A stretch of 64,000 nucleotides of DNA from Nemertoderma westbladi (taxonomy: Eukaryota > Xenacoelomorpha > Nemertodermatida > Nemertodermatidae). The position numbers were made by a program, and so were the translations under genes. The DNA is taken from assembly GCA_032718475.1 (NCBI GenBank), contig JAUCBJ010000777.1, positions 1 through 64,000 of the forward strand, written 5' to 3'. Of this stretch, positions 46,009 to 56,636 are shown piece by piece. The notes below the pieces were generated by a model, which saw only the letters and a program-made list of their open reading frames with translations, did no database searches and was not told the DNA's origin. Each line of letters starts with the position of its first letter. Position 1 is the first letter of the stretch.

Positions 46009-48054
46009 TCAATGTCTCCATTGGTCCATCGTCGTGCGACTAAGTATGATGGCTACCCTGTTGGTAACGAAGACGCTGAACTGACAGACTTCATTGGTTA
46101 TATACTCTAACACGAGTAAAGCGTCGGTCCAATAGACAGTTTTCTCTAATGTATAGTCAATCTGTTCGGTTACATTCCGGCCGATGGCTGTAGCGTATAG
46201 AGCCGCCTTTAACTCCGCTCGAGGAACTTTCAACTTGTTGTTGATTAATGCCTTAGAAGTAACCAAGGCGACTTTGATTCCATCCGGAGTTTCCACTCTT
46301 AGATAGGCTACTATACCGATTCCCATATCGCTGGCGTCTCCAAACACATGGAGTTGATAGGAATACGTAGGGAGAACATGACCAAAATATGAACGGGAAA
46401 TTATAAAATCTTCGATCGCTGGCAGAGAATCTTCCCATTTCATCCACTGCTTCAATAATTCTCCCTTAAGTGGATCGTCCCATGAGTGGTTTTCAAGCCA
46501 CATTTGTTGTACCAAACTACGAGCAATCAATATAACTGGGCTAATAAATCCCAATGGATCGAAATAAGTGCTCAGTATACTTAAGCAAATCCGTTTGGTT
46601 CGAACTGGATTATCTCGCTGTTTTAGCTGGAAAAACAGGATATCTCGCTCTGTGTCCCATTTCAAGCCGAGTGTCTTGGTTTCTGGCAGATCATCTTTGA
46701 TCAAATCGAGACCTTTCGCTCCTCGATCTTCCGCAGGGATCGACTCCAGAAACTCACGGGAGTTGCTGGTGAATTTGGTTAATCGAAATCCACCTCTTTT
46801 TAAGCACTCTACCGTTCCCTTAGCGACCTCAATGGCTTCCTCAACTGATGGGAGGGACTTCAGATTGTCGTCCATGTATATGTCTCTCTTGATGTTGTCG
46901 ATCACTTCCTTAGAGAATGCCTCTCGGTTGTCCTCTGCAGTAGTACGCACTACCGAACAGGCGTTGGAAGGGCTTGAGATTATCCCAAAGGCCTGGATGG
47001 TCATCCAGTACTCCACCGGTTTCTGGTTGAGGTCTCCTTCGGGCCACCATAGAAATCGTAAGCTATCTCGATCCCTATCCAACACTTTGACTTGCAAGAA
47101 CATGCCTTCTATATCGGAGGCGAAAGCAATCGAATATTGTCTCAATCTTAAAAGAATTCCCAACAAAGATTGAAGTAAGTTGGGTCCGGGTAACAATTCA
47201 GAGTTAAGGGATTGACCCATGTAAAGAGCGGAGCCATCAAACACTACTCTCACTTCATTGGGTTTACCGGGTTTAGGAACGTAATGGTGAGTTAAATAAT
47301 ACGTTCTTTCAGTCACAGGTGTTTCTTCCGGTACCCTCTCCGCGTATCCCTTATTAATAAATTTTTCCAGCTGTGTTTGATACATTGCTTTAGCTGAAGA
47401 ATTAGCCGTAAGGCGTCGATGGAGTTGCGCGATTCTTTTTTCCGCCAAAGGTCTGTTATTAATGAACTTCGGTTCTCTCTTGCGAAAAGGTAAACCGACT
47501 TCGTACCTTCCTTGATCTTTGAGGAAACGTGTAGTTGTCTCTTGGATCTGCTTGGCCCTTTCCTCTTCCACCGACAAGGCTTTATCGTAGGAATTGGGCT
47601 CTACCGCCTCTTGCGTAAAGAATCGTACAGCATGTTCATCTCGAGTCTTGGCATTGCAACGCTCAATGACGTCATTTAATTCGTCGTTGTAAGCTTCTCG
47701 TTCAGATGGATAGAGAAGTTGACATAAGTTCACTTGGTTTTGCCAAGCCTCGTTTTCCTTAAGGAGATCGATGGTATTCTCCTCATCAAAAAGCTGGTGA
47801 ACGTCGTCATTATCTGAGGAGTATGGAATTCCCTCAGTTGAGTTGTCTCCCTCACTGGTATCATCTTCCCATTCACTCACCTGGCATACGCTCTCGGGCG
47901 GTAGTCTTTCTCTGAGTGTTCTACGGGAAGGGCCAGTAAAGTACCAACCTACTCTAGTTCTTACCGCATAGGTCTGTAGGGGCTGCGGTTGAGCAGGCTG
48001 TTTCTCTAACGTCTCCAGCGCCTCATGCGCGTTTTGGCCGATGAGTATTTGCAC
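46009..48054 (-). CDS. BEL/Pao Pol fragment: protease end, RT, partial RNase H
   Basis: A 681-codon frame in the +1 frame relative to gag. It opens with the end of an A17-type retropepsin (VQILIGQNAHEAL; then AVRTRVGWYFTGP), so the protease active site (DTG/DSG) is missing. RT spans roughly residues 215-470: VRVVFDGSALYMGQSLN, FASDIEGMFLQVKV (first Asp), YWMTIQAFGIISSPSNA and IYMDDNLKS (catalytic YMDD, residues 393-396). The connection (TLGLKWDTERD, LSILSTYFDPLGFISPV) is typical of BEL/Pao. RNase H starts near residue 569 (FGDASDMGIGIVAYL; PRAELKAALYA; YWTDALLVLEYI) and ends at QWRH followed by a stop, before the usual continuation into integrase. The first codon listed is GTG; translation probably depends on frameshifting or splicing from gag. 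Not recently damaged by stops. Confidence 0.88.
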   Translation of the reverse strand: MQILIGQNAHEALETLEKQPAQPQPLQTYAVRTRVGWYFTGPSRRTLRERLPPESVCQVSEWEDDTSEGDNSTEGIPYSSDNDDVHQLFDEENTIDLLKENEAWQNQVNLCQLLYPSEREAYNDELNDVIERCNAKTRDEHAVRFFTQEAVEPNSYDKALSVEEERAKQIQETTTRFLKDQGRYEVGLPFRKREPKFINNRPLAEKRIAQLHRRLTANSSAKAMYQTQLEKFINKGYAERVPEETPVTERTYYLTHHYVPKPGKPNEVRVVFDGSALYMGQSLNSELLPGPNLLQSLLGILLRLRQYSIAFASDIEGMFLQVKVLDRDRDSLRFLWWPEGDLNQKPVEYWMTIQAFGIISSPSNACSVVRTTAEDNREAFSKEVIDNIKRDIYMDDNLKSLPSVEEAIEVAKGTVECLKRGGFRLTKFTSNSREFLESIPAEDRGAKGLDLIKDDLPETKTLGLKWDTERDILFFQLKQRDNPVRTKRICLSILSTYFDPLGFISPVILIARSLVQQMWLENHSWDDPLKGELLKQWMKWEDSLPAIEDFIISRSYFGHVLPTYSYQLHVFGDASDMGIGIVAYLRVETPDGIKVALVTSKALINNKLKVPRAELKAALYATAIGRNVTEQIDYTLEKTVYWTDALLVLEYITNEVCQFSVFVTNRVAIILSRTTMDQWRH

Positions 48055-48085
48055 TCCAGGATAATCAGTCTGGAATCGAGGTATG

Positions 48086-51000
48086 TTAAGATGTTGGATG
48101 CTTGATATTACTTACCTTATTCTGAGTCACATTGTGTACACTTGCCTTTTCTTCGGGCCTTCTCACCTGAATTCTCTTGGGAGACGTGGGAGGAGTTTTT
48201 CTTACCTGTTCCCTCCTGTCATTTGTTCGAGACTTGAATTTACTTACCTGATCTTTAGGCATTTTATTCACGTAATAAGATCTATCCGTGTCCTTCCCGC
48301 TATCTTCTCCTTGAGAAGTCTGGCTTTCGCCGTCATCGGTATAACATACTGGTGTTACCTTTCTCCTAGAGACGGGTTTTTCACTTACCTTGTTTTCCGG
48401 TGTCTTCTCTCTGGACAGTTTCAGGAGCTGTAATTTCACTTCTCCATCTAGGAATGACATGAGATCAGCCATGGTAGGGTCTCGTCGTTGTTGTTCCATC
48501 ATATATAACACTTTCTTATCCCAGCGTGTACCTACTCCACCTTTCGGTAAAGTAGAAGCCACTGCTCTAATAACCATAGTGTTCTGATACTCATGAGACT
48601 TGCCTAGCCAATCTAATTGTCTGCAGATCTCCTGGATCTCATCGGAAAACTCGATAATTCCACTACTAATAAACTTTCGGGGCGCTACTAACTTTGCATA
48701 CAAGTACCCAGCGATATTATTCCTATTACCATACCTGATGTTTAGTGTATCCCAAACTTGTCTTAATCTGTCTGGATGTCCAATAAACTTTAACGCCATT
48801 AACTTGGGAGATCCTTCCAAGCACTCGATGAGGTATCTAAGTTTTTCTCCATTAGATAGTACAGAGTTCTGTATGTTATCTTTGTAATATTCATTAAAAG
48901 GTAACCATTTCATCTCATCTCCATTGAACTTGACGATCTCTCCCACCTTTACCGCTTGCCGGGCTTCGGTTCTAGCCATTTGACGCGTAAAACTTTCTTG
49001 GGCCATCGTGTTATTTAATATTGAGTTATCGGTATATAAATTTCTCGGATTATGATCAGTTCTATATGGAATATCATTATCAACAGGTCTATAATTACCC
49101 TTAATAGGGTTCACTATAGGAGTTTCTACTTCGCTAGCAGTATATATGCGTGTAGGCTCCACACCTTGCGCATGCGATACTTCAGACCTAACAGGTTGAC
49201 ACATTGTTACAGAGGGTGGTGGTATACCTCTTTGAGTATTTACTAATTTATCGCGCTCTAGCGCGATACTTTGCTGCACTTCTTGCAACTCTAGCCTACT
49301 TTCCCTTACTGTGCCCTTGAACTGCTGGACAGTCTCCTGCATCTGTCCGAGCAGGATATCCATCCCCCGCCGTCCCTCGTCCACCCATTCGACCGCCGAA
49401 GCGGGAGTCGCCAACGTTGTAGCGGTCGGACGAGGGACAACGGGCGACAAATTATGAATATTTCGCTCGGGGTCCAGGACCTGAACTGTCTCTGGGGCAG
49501 TTCTACGGGGCACAGGTAGCTTAGTGCTATGCAGAGGGAATTTAGAGGTAGTTTCAGGGAGCACAGGTGTGTCTATCACCGAAGGGGTGATTTCAAGAAC
49601 AGGCCTAATTATTTCAGGCTCATCTACTATAGTAGGGAGTCTTTCTATTTTAATTATTTGGTCTGTGGGCTCTGTACTACCTAAGTTGGTGTTATTTAGT
49701 TGCCTTCTAACAGCTGGAGGCAAATCAGGCAATTTCTGACGGTGGAATGTTCTTTTACGTCTACTTAGACGAGATCTATTTCCTTTGCCTTCAGTATCGG
49801 TGGTATCACCTTCCTCAGATGATGTATATCCCTGTCGTTTGGGAGTAGATCGATTCATCATCTGCATATTACTAGCTGTTAACTGTTTATTTATGCAGTC
49901 TTGATTCTCCTGAATGTTTTCCAATTCTAATTGGGTGGTTTCTTCAGTCGCTCTCCGTTCGGCTTCTGCCACTGCCTCTGCTGTTGCCAGTGCCGCTTTT
50001 CTTTCCGCTTCGGCCTCTGCCTTTGCTGCTGCTACTGCCGCTTTTGCCTCTGCCGCTGCCACTGCCGCTGCCACTTTTGTTTCTGCCGCTGCCACTGCCG
50101 CTGCCGCTTTTGTTTCTGCTTCTGCAGCTGCCACTGCTGCTGCTACTGCCGCTGCCTTTCTGTCTTCTATACGTTTTTTCTTTACTTGTTCTTCCTGGAC
50201 TCGTGTGATGCGGAGTTGTTCATCAAATTTAGCCTGATTCGCAGCCCTCATTTCCACATCGATGGCATCCAACACAAGCTTGGTTCCTTCACTATTAGGG
50301 CTAAGTCCCTCTAACCTTCTCCTCAACTCGTCATCACCTAAAAAACGCTGATAGTCTGACAGATAGATGTCAATGGCATCCCTCTTATGTGGTTTCTCTG
50401 CCGTCGCTTCACTTTCCACTTGGGAAAAAGTGGCGTCTGTTGATTCTCCATGGGTTGATCGCTCCTCCAGCTGAGCTTTCCACTGAGCTGTTCCTTGAAC
50501 CTGGAGACTCACCCGTTGAAACCAAGTCTTTACGGCAACTTGCAACGACGTGTCTTGTCTTCGTTTAGAAGCCTCCTCAAAGGCTGATAAGATTAGCCTG
50601 ATTCGTAGAATTCTTTCTCTAACTTGATAAAGCAGCAATCCCTGCTCTTGAGGTCCTTGAGGTTGTTGAAACAGTTGTTCTTTTAATCGCTCTATAGAGC
50701 TGAAGAATCCCTGTGCGTATCCGGCTGCGGACCTCTTCCACACAGCTGGATCGATGGTTTCCTTGGCTACTCCCATCCGGTGTATGTCTTCCCAGGCAGC
50801 TTCTGATAAATCAAACGGGAGTCCGGGTCCGGGGAAGTTCCATTGCGACTCGACAATAGACTTCAGTTCTTCACTCGTGTATCCCGCATAACTATCTCTA
50901 GTTGACCGTTGACTTCTCGCCCAATCGATCTGGTGTTCTTCCACCGCGATCAATAACCTAGTGAGTACGGCTGCAGGAAGGATGAGAAGGGGATCCGTAT

Positions 51001-51331
51001 AAACCGCATCCGTCATCTCTGCTCCGCGCTCGGGTGTCAGCTCTACAGTATCCTCACTACTGGAGCTGCTGGGCCGCTGAGGAATAAGTTCTTGACTAGC
51101 GGGTTGTTGCTGTTCCGCTGCTTCTTGGTCCCGCTTGACCTGAGCTCGGGTGCCTATGATAGACCTACGATGTTGGACTAGCCTAGGTTCTTTTATTACT
51201 ACTGGAGGGATGACTTTCCTCACAGTGGGAGGTGAACTGAACTTACGACCAGACGGTTGTACGTCTCTATCTGAGTCGCAGATAGTTACATCTAATAAAC
51301 TGTCTGACAGGTTCTGCTTAGTATCAGACAT
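48086..51331 (-). CDS. BEL/Pao Gag-like polyprotein, 1081 residues
   Basis: Starts at an ATG (MSDTKQNLSDSLL) after the leader. The N-terminal half is hydrophilic with Ser/Glu-rich parts; residues ~390-457 form an Ala/Glu/Lys coiled-coil-like repeat (AAAEAETKAAAAVAAAE and variants). Residues ~795-965 match the DUF1759/Gag capsid-like region of BEL/Pao elements: VKFNGDEMKWLPFNEYYKDNI, EKLRYLIECLEGSPKLMAL and YGNRNNIAGYLYAKL. No CCHC zinc knuckle is found before the stop at 48086, where it would be expected. Four AAG/CAG-GTAAG splice-donor-like sites lie in the last 300 bases. Gag should assemble the particle that packages element RNA. The frame is intact over 3.2 kb, in keeping with recent insertion. 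Confidence 0.88.
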   Translation of the reverse strand: MSDTKQNLSDSLLDVTICDSDRDVQPSGRKFSSPPTVRKVIPPVVIKEPRLVQHRRSIIGTRAQVKRDQEAAEQQQPASQELIPQRPSSSSSEDTVELTPERGAEMTDAVYTDPLLILPAAVLTRLLIAVEEHQIDWARSQRSTRDSYAGYTSEELKSIVESQWNFPGPGLPFDLSEAAWEDIHRMGVAKETIDPAVWKRSAAGYAQGFFSSIERLKEQLFQQPQGPQEQGLLLYQVRERILRIRLILSAFEEASKRRQDTSLQVAVKTWFQRVSLQVQGTAQWKAQLEERSTHGESTDATFSQVESEATAEKPHKRDAIDIYLSDYQRFLGDDELRRRLEGLSPNSEGTKLVLDAIDVEMRAANQAKFDEQLRITRVQEEQVKKKRIEDRKAAAVAAAVAAAEAETKAAAAVAAAETKVAAAVAAAEAKAAVAAAKAEAEAERKAALATAEAVAEAERRATEETTQLELENIQENQDCINKQLTASNMQMMNRSTPKRQGYTSSEEGDTTDTEGKGNRSRLSRRKRTFHRQKLPDLPPAVRRQLNNTNLGSTEPTDQIIKIERLPTIVDEPEIIRPVLEITPSVIDTPVLPETTSKFPLHSTKLPVPRRTAPETVQVLDPERNIHNLSPVVPRPTATTLATPASAVEWVDEGRRGMDILLGQMQETVQQFKGTVRESRLELQEVQQSIALERDKLVNTQRGIPPPSVTMCQPVRSEVSHAQGVEPTRIYTASEVETPIVNPIKGNYRPVDNDIPYRTDHNPRNLYTDNSILNNTMAQESFTRQMARTEARQAVKVGEIVKFNGDEMKWLPFNEYYKDNIQNSVLSNGEKLRYLIECLEGSPKLMALKFIGHPDRLRQVWDTLNIRYGNRNNIAGYLYAKLVAPRKFISSGIIEFSDEIQEICRQLDWLGKSHEYQNTMVIRAVASTLPKGGVGTRWDKKVLYMMEQQRRDPTMADLMSFLDGEVKLQLLKLSREKTPENKVSEKPVSRRKVTPVCYTDDGESQTSQGEDSGKDTDRSYYVNKMPKDQVSKFKSRTNDRREQVRKTPPTSPKRIQVRRPEEKASVHNVTQNKVSNIKHPTS

Positions 51332-51454
51332 GTTTATGTATACAGTTGAATGTCTACTGCTGTATTACAGTCTGAGCAAGTCTAGTAACTCAGTATTAAC
51401 TGATAGTCTAGTAATTAATTACCGGTACTGCTACTCAGTGTAGCGTGATATATA

Positions 51455-51835
51455 ATATATTAGAATACCGGTATGCTTATAGTATATATAACTATTATTA
51501 CAGACTAGGTTTATCACAGAATACCGGTATAATTTTAGCACAAATATATATAAATATATAATAGGCCTATCGGAATACCGGTATACAGCTTACAGTTTGT
51601 AGTATATATAATTCTGGACTAGAATTAATTACAAGTACCGGTATAATTTCAGCCTAAATTTATAGAAATAAAGATAATAGGCCTATCGTAAATACCGGTA
51701 TGCAGTTTACACTTATAGTATATATATATAAGTATAATTACAAACTAGAATTAATTACAGAATACCGGTATGATTTCAACCTAAAATTTATAAAAATAAA
51801 TATAATAAGCCTATTGTAAATACCGGTATATCAAT
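51455..51835. repeat. ACCGGT-containing tandem repeat in the leader
   Basis: About three diverged units of ~120 bp, each with two TACCGGTA palindromes (seven in total), plus AGTATATATA, ACTAGAATTAATTACA and ATAATAGGCCTAT words. Confidence 0.75.
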
Positions 51836-52794
51836 TATTTTAAATAACTGAATTTCTGAATTTTAAGGGTTACTTGGTTACTTTAACTTACTTTATTGCC
51901 GTTATTTAAGCAGTAGTCCAACTGATATTGAGACCTAATTGTTGTATGGCAGGCCTACTATTTATAAATCGTTTGAGTTGATTTATAATATATATATACC
52001 CGTTTTAATGGGTTTTGTCAATGTTGAAATAAATGTTATTATTTCTGGGGAGTAATCACTACACAAAGCGGTGCGCTTTCAGTGAAGTGTTACTTATAGG
52101 ACACTAAAACAAATAATGCTAATTTACCTAAGTTACTTAATACTACAAATTACGTACAATTCGGGTGAGAGTACAATCTCTAAATAAACACAAAATTTTA
52201 CAAAAACACAAAATACGAATTTTTAGGGTAATTTTACAAGAAGTCTACAAACCAGCCTAACAAAGGGTTAGAAAACTGGTTATTACAACGGACAGGGTAC
52301 TACGGTATTTGAAATAATAAGTAGTAGTAAATACACTGCGTTGTCCAGATAGAAAAATACCACCGCCTGACGACCTATAGCCGTATCGCTATAGGTTCTA
52401 TGTTATGTATCACGGAGTGTTCCTACCTAGAAGTTAATAGAGCTAATCGAACGTGCCTATTAACCACTTTACAACACAAATATAATGCCTACACTAATTA
52501 CTTTCGGAAAGCACTGTACACTAAACCCTAAATTAGGTACGAGTACTTGTACAACAGATAATCAGTAGTTAAATATACTTGAACAGCTAAAAGAACCACG
52601 GCATCTGCTGGAGTGACCGATGCACAAAATCACCAGTCTTTACCTACGCCAAGCAGCCCGTGTAGTACCGGGGTTAATTTAACTATAGCGGTATGTATAA
52701 CAAACACAATTATTGTAGGAACAAACTTAGGGAATGAATGTTGCGGATAATCGCATAAACTCTGAATAATAAATATTACGCTACGCGTACAAAC

Positions 52795-53330
52795 CACTCA
52801 AACAAAATGCAGACCGAACACTGACAGACTACTATCAAGCCTAAACAAACTACGGTATATGCAGACTCCGAAATAATTAGGTAGTATGCGTTCTAACCCA
52901 GTAGTACGACTTATTCTTTAATTGGGGGTTTACCTTACAGCATTCGCTGCCCCTACTTCCTAACCGTTCTTTATCGGACAAGTGATCTACACACGCTGCA
53001 ATCCGCTCAGACCTAATAACAGCCAGACAACTATCCAGCCTACAAATTATCTAAATAAAATTATACGCTACCCGTACAGACTTACACAAACAAAGTACAG
53101 ACTAAACGATGGCAGACTACTCTCAAGCCTAAATAAACTACAGGACATGCAGACTCCGAAATGATTAGGGAGTATGCGTTCTAACCCAGTAGTACGACTT
53201 ATTCTTTAGTTGGGGGTTTACCTTACAGCATTCGCTGCCCCTACTTCCTAACCGTACTTAATCGGACAGGTGATCTACACACACTGCAATCCATTCAGAC
53301 TTAACAGCAATCAGACAACAGCTCAGCCTA
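52795..53330. repeat. 288-bp tandem duplication in the leader
   Basis: TTCTAACCCAGTAGTACGAC at 52891 recurs at 53179, with long flanking identity (AGTTGGGGGTTTACC, CATTCGCTGCCCCTACTTCC). Confidence 0.85.
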
Positions 53331-53511
53331 CAAATTGTCTGTACAATCTGATCAGGCTTACACGTCTTCTGTTCAATACTGGCCTACAAACAAATAAAAC
53401 TTGACAGAAATAAGTAAAATCTCAATAAAAAACCAGGGCGGCCGTTCCCTGATTAAGTATTAAGACCTACCGGTATACAACAATCAAATCGAATAATACT
53501 AATGTACTTAT

Positions 53512-53675
53512 ACGGGAAGTACCGGCTAGGACAGTTAGGCCTACGGACCTACAGAAGTACCGGTTCTGGCAATTGGACCTACGGGCCTACAGCAGTACAG
53601 GTTCTTGCAGTTGGGCCTACTGACCTACAGAAGTACCGGTTCTGGTTTACCGGTTGACCGGTATTTTCAACTTTA
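53512..53675. repeat. ~46-bp repeats next to the 5' LTR
   Basis: Three to four copies of GTACCGG...TTGGGCCTACGGACCTACAGAA; the ACCGGT word is shared with the 51455-51835 array. Confidence 0.65.
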
Positions 53676-53709
53676 TTGCTTACTGCAATAAAGAAGCTAT
53701 ATCCTTTAA

Positions 53710-54982
53710 TGTTCGCGCTTTCAGACCTTTGGCAGTTTAACCCGCCAAATTAAGATGTCTTCTAGATATTAAATCGCTTTTTAGCCTATGACAAGTATTT
53801 GATTCACTACACTAGTCGAAACCAATCTGTGCGCGATCATTCACCCGCTGGATATTCCCGGGAGATTGGGTTCGACGGTTTAATTTTATTGCTATGTAAG
53901 CCTAATGTATTATTCGACTGACAGTATTATATAATCTCTGACAATATTATTCACCTTCGGGAATATTAACAGTTCCTTTAGGACGTGGCGCTTTATTTAT
54001 ATAAACAGAGTTATGACTTAAACTACTCACAACGATATGGCTTAATTATAATTCACATATATGGCGCATTCTTTAGGAATTGCTTCTTTAACAGACTCAC
54101 TCATACACAATGCTGCACAATACTGCACACTAATCTGCCAATCTTCACTGATTTTAGTCACATATAAAAGGAACACAGACTGACTCATGTAGGGTCTATC
54201 AAATAACATTAGATTCACTTCAAACCACTTTAACATAAGTCACAATCGTTATTGGTAACCTTTCTCTCTTACCTTCGGTATATCAAGAATATTGGGTTTC
54301 TGGGGTTATTTCTCGTTATTCCAATATAATAATTCATCAACCAATATAATGAATAACCGACAGTAAATAGCAGTATAACAATATAAAGTATGCACAGTGT
54401 TACACAGTATGCAGTGTATGCAGTACTGCAGTATGCAGTGATTACGAAATTGCAGAGTGATATTTACAGTTAAAGGATATATGTCCTTATAATTAAACCT
54501 ACTAGTGTTGAGCTAAAAAGCAGAAAACACAAAACACTACAAAGCCGTTCTTTCGTGGCTTTGATAAACTCGTGACTACTGCTCTATACGAGGATACCAA
54601 CTACCCTTATTCCACGAAGCTCCCGTTCAACACAGAGAAAGAGCAGTGAGATAGGAAAATTTCAGTTCAGTAGCTCTGTGATAGGTCAAAATCAAAGCTA
54701 ACTCAAATTCTATTGGCAGATACAGAAAGCTGCAACGTGGCAATATCAGCCGTTAGCCGTCGTCATGGTAGCGACACTGTTTTCAAGAGTATCGAGCTTT
54801 TTACGTCATGAAATTGCAGATTATGTCCTCTAAAGTACAAATACAGTTCAAATACAGAAGAAATGACTTTTATGTCCTCTAAAACACCAGTACAGCAAGG
54901 ACACGGCCTTTTTATGCCTGGCAAACCAACTACAGAGTACTTTAAGGGAAACTAACCGGTTAATGACGCAAAAGCTTTTACA
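53710..54982 (-). repeat. BEL/Pao 5' LTR
   Basis: 1273 bp, TG...CA, partner of 42809-44081 with three differences noticed (for example CAGACC versus CAGATC at its plus-strand start). It carries the element's promoter for minus-strand transcription. Confidence 0.9.
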
Positions 54983-54987
54983 GAAGC
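54983..54987. repeat. BEL/Pao target site duplication, right
   Basis: GAAGC; partner of 42804-42808. Confidence 0.8.
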
Positions 54988-56636
54988 AGTGATCTGCCGC
55001 CTCAGAGGCAAGAACCTCATACCTGTTGCTCAGCTGTAGTGTGAAGCTGGATCTCACACTTGGTTGTTGCAACAGAGAGGACCAGTCATGCTGCGGCACG
55101 GCAGATTTCGTTGTTCTGCTAGCACGCAGACTAAGTCTTACCTTGGCCACAATAAGGCGGTGATCACTGGAGAAGGATCGAAGTGTAAATGCATTACAGT
55201 CTTGTATAGAGCTCCTGTATTTCCTACGAAACAGAATATGATTTATCTGGGACTTGTGACCACTGGGTCCACTATGAGTACATAGCTTTCCAGTTCGCTT
55301 CTTGAACTGGGTTCCAGCCGAAAACAATCCATTTCCAGAGATAAAATCCTGAAGATGGACGGAATTTCGGTTAACACTATTGCTATAGACCCAGTGCAAT
55401 GTAGGTGATTGATGCAGACTTGCATTAAAGTCTCACAGGAATGTTAAGAATGCATGCTGTTCCACTCCATCAGTACCTGCATGTAGATTGTGGTATAAAT
55501 TTCCTACCTCCTCTACAGGGGCTACACTAGTTGGAGAGTAGCACACAATCCGAACCACCTTAAGAAACTTCTTAGCCAGTCTTCCAGAACATGAGAAGTG
55601 CCAACGGATGATGCGGTGAGAGATTTGGTCTATTTTATCCAATTCTGCATGTGTAGTTGGATTCATCAATAGACCAATTCCACCAATGCCACTATCATCT
55701 GCTAATGCAAGGGCGAGTCGCTAACCACCCCCCATGTCCTTAAGCAGAACCTCATCAGTCTGTTCAGTCTGCATTCGGTGCTCTTGAATACCCACTGCAT
55801 GCGCTAAGAGAAAGCTTATCTGCCAAGGCAGTGAGCTCACCTTGTCGCATTGGGGACCCGAGTGTAAGGGTGTTGTTAACTGAGGCTAGTCTAGTGACTT
55901 GCCTCAGATTAACCAATGGCTGGGTTGGCTCACAACATGAGAGTAGCCTCCAATTTCAGAATCCCTCTCCCCCTCACAATCTGGCCTCCCTGGTGACCCA
56001 GTGTTTGGGCCAGAAAGGTCATCAGGAAAGGGAGTCACATAATTGTTTGCCACTCTCTCTCCAGTAGGGGGTAATGACGCCTGTGAGGCCAATTGTCTCC
56101 GGTAATTCCACAGGCCTCTAGTGGCCGGACCTCCGCATTACTAATGTAATCCATAGTGGGGGTTGGGGGGTGCTTTTTTGCCGTGTCAGCTCTCGGGGCA
56201 AACACCATACCCTGGTTTGCCATTCCCAGGGTGGGTGTCGCAGTGGAGTCAGATATGAGGCCCATCACCATTATCTACTCTGGCGCACATGACCCACCTT
56301 TGGCTGTGCAGCTCATCTGCTGGGTCATGCCCTGTACCCCTGCTGCCAGGTGCAGGTCGCAGTGAAGTGCACTCTGAGTGGACATGAGAACACTCTATTC
56401 CTGACCATCCATTGGTAGATCACCATCTGCCTGTTCAGGCCATATACCCATGCAGCCAAGTATATGGGTCCTTAATTCAGGACCAAGGGCGTCCTTATCC
56501 CAGAACGAAGGGGGTCCTAGTAACAGGACCAGATTTGCCCTAGTAAGAGGGTCTATGCAGCCACAGGTGGCACCTCCTTTATGCTGCATGGAGGTGGCAA
56601 GTTTTCTTGATCAATGACCTAGAATACTTGACCTGA
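54988..56636 (-). mobile_element. LINE family A, 5' part of the split copy (leader and endonuclease)
   Basis: Minus-strand reading from 56636: a 5' terminus like those at 22045 and 34137, a leader, MDYISNAEVRPLEAC (ORF start, ATG at 56151-56153), then the endonuclease in broken frames: NLRQVTRLASVN, HAVGIQEHRMQTEQ (catalytic Glu), GIGGIGLLMNPT, VRIVCYSPTSVAPVEE, DFNASLHQSP, SGHKSQINHILFRRKY and FSSDHRLIVAKVRLSLR (SDH motif). Joined with 41012-42808 it gives the whole family layout, about 3.7 kb. Four or more frameshifts; inactive. Confidence 0.85.

Larger units (their letters stand above)
51332..53709 (-). other. BEL/Pao 5' leader (2.4 kb)
   Basis: Between the 5' LTR and the gag ATG. No ORF of note. 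Holds three repeat blocks listed separately. Directly next to the LTR, the minus strand reads TTAAAGGATATAGCTTC, which I cannot match to a standard tRNA primer site. Confidence 0.6.
42809..54982 (-). mobile_element. BEL/Pao LTR retrotransposon, 12.2 kb
   Basis: Two 1273-bp LTRs (TG...CA) flank gag- and pol-like ORFs on the minus strand; the 5' LTR is 53710-54982. I count three substitutions between the LTRs by eye, so insertion is recent. Pol has RT and part of RNase H but no integrase and no protease active site. A long 5' leader (51332-53709) holds tandem repeats. The purine-rich GGGAGCGG before the 3' LTR (44082-44089) fits a polypurine tract. I see no clear primer-binding site. The element sits in a family A LINE. 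Confidence 0.9.

Noticed and set aside
49914-50314. Ala- or Leu/Pro-rich ORFs opposite gag
   Set aside because: Antisense shadows of the Ala/Glu-rich repeat coding in the Gag-like protein.
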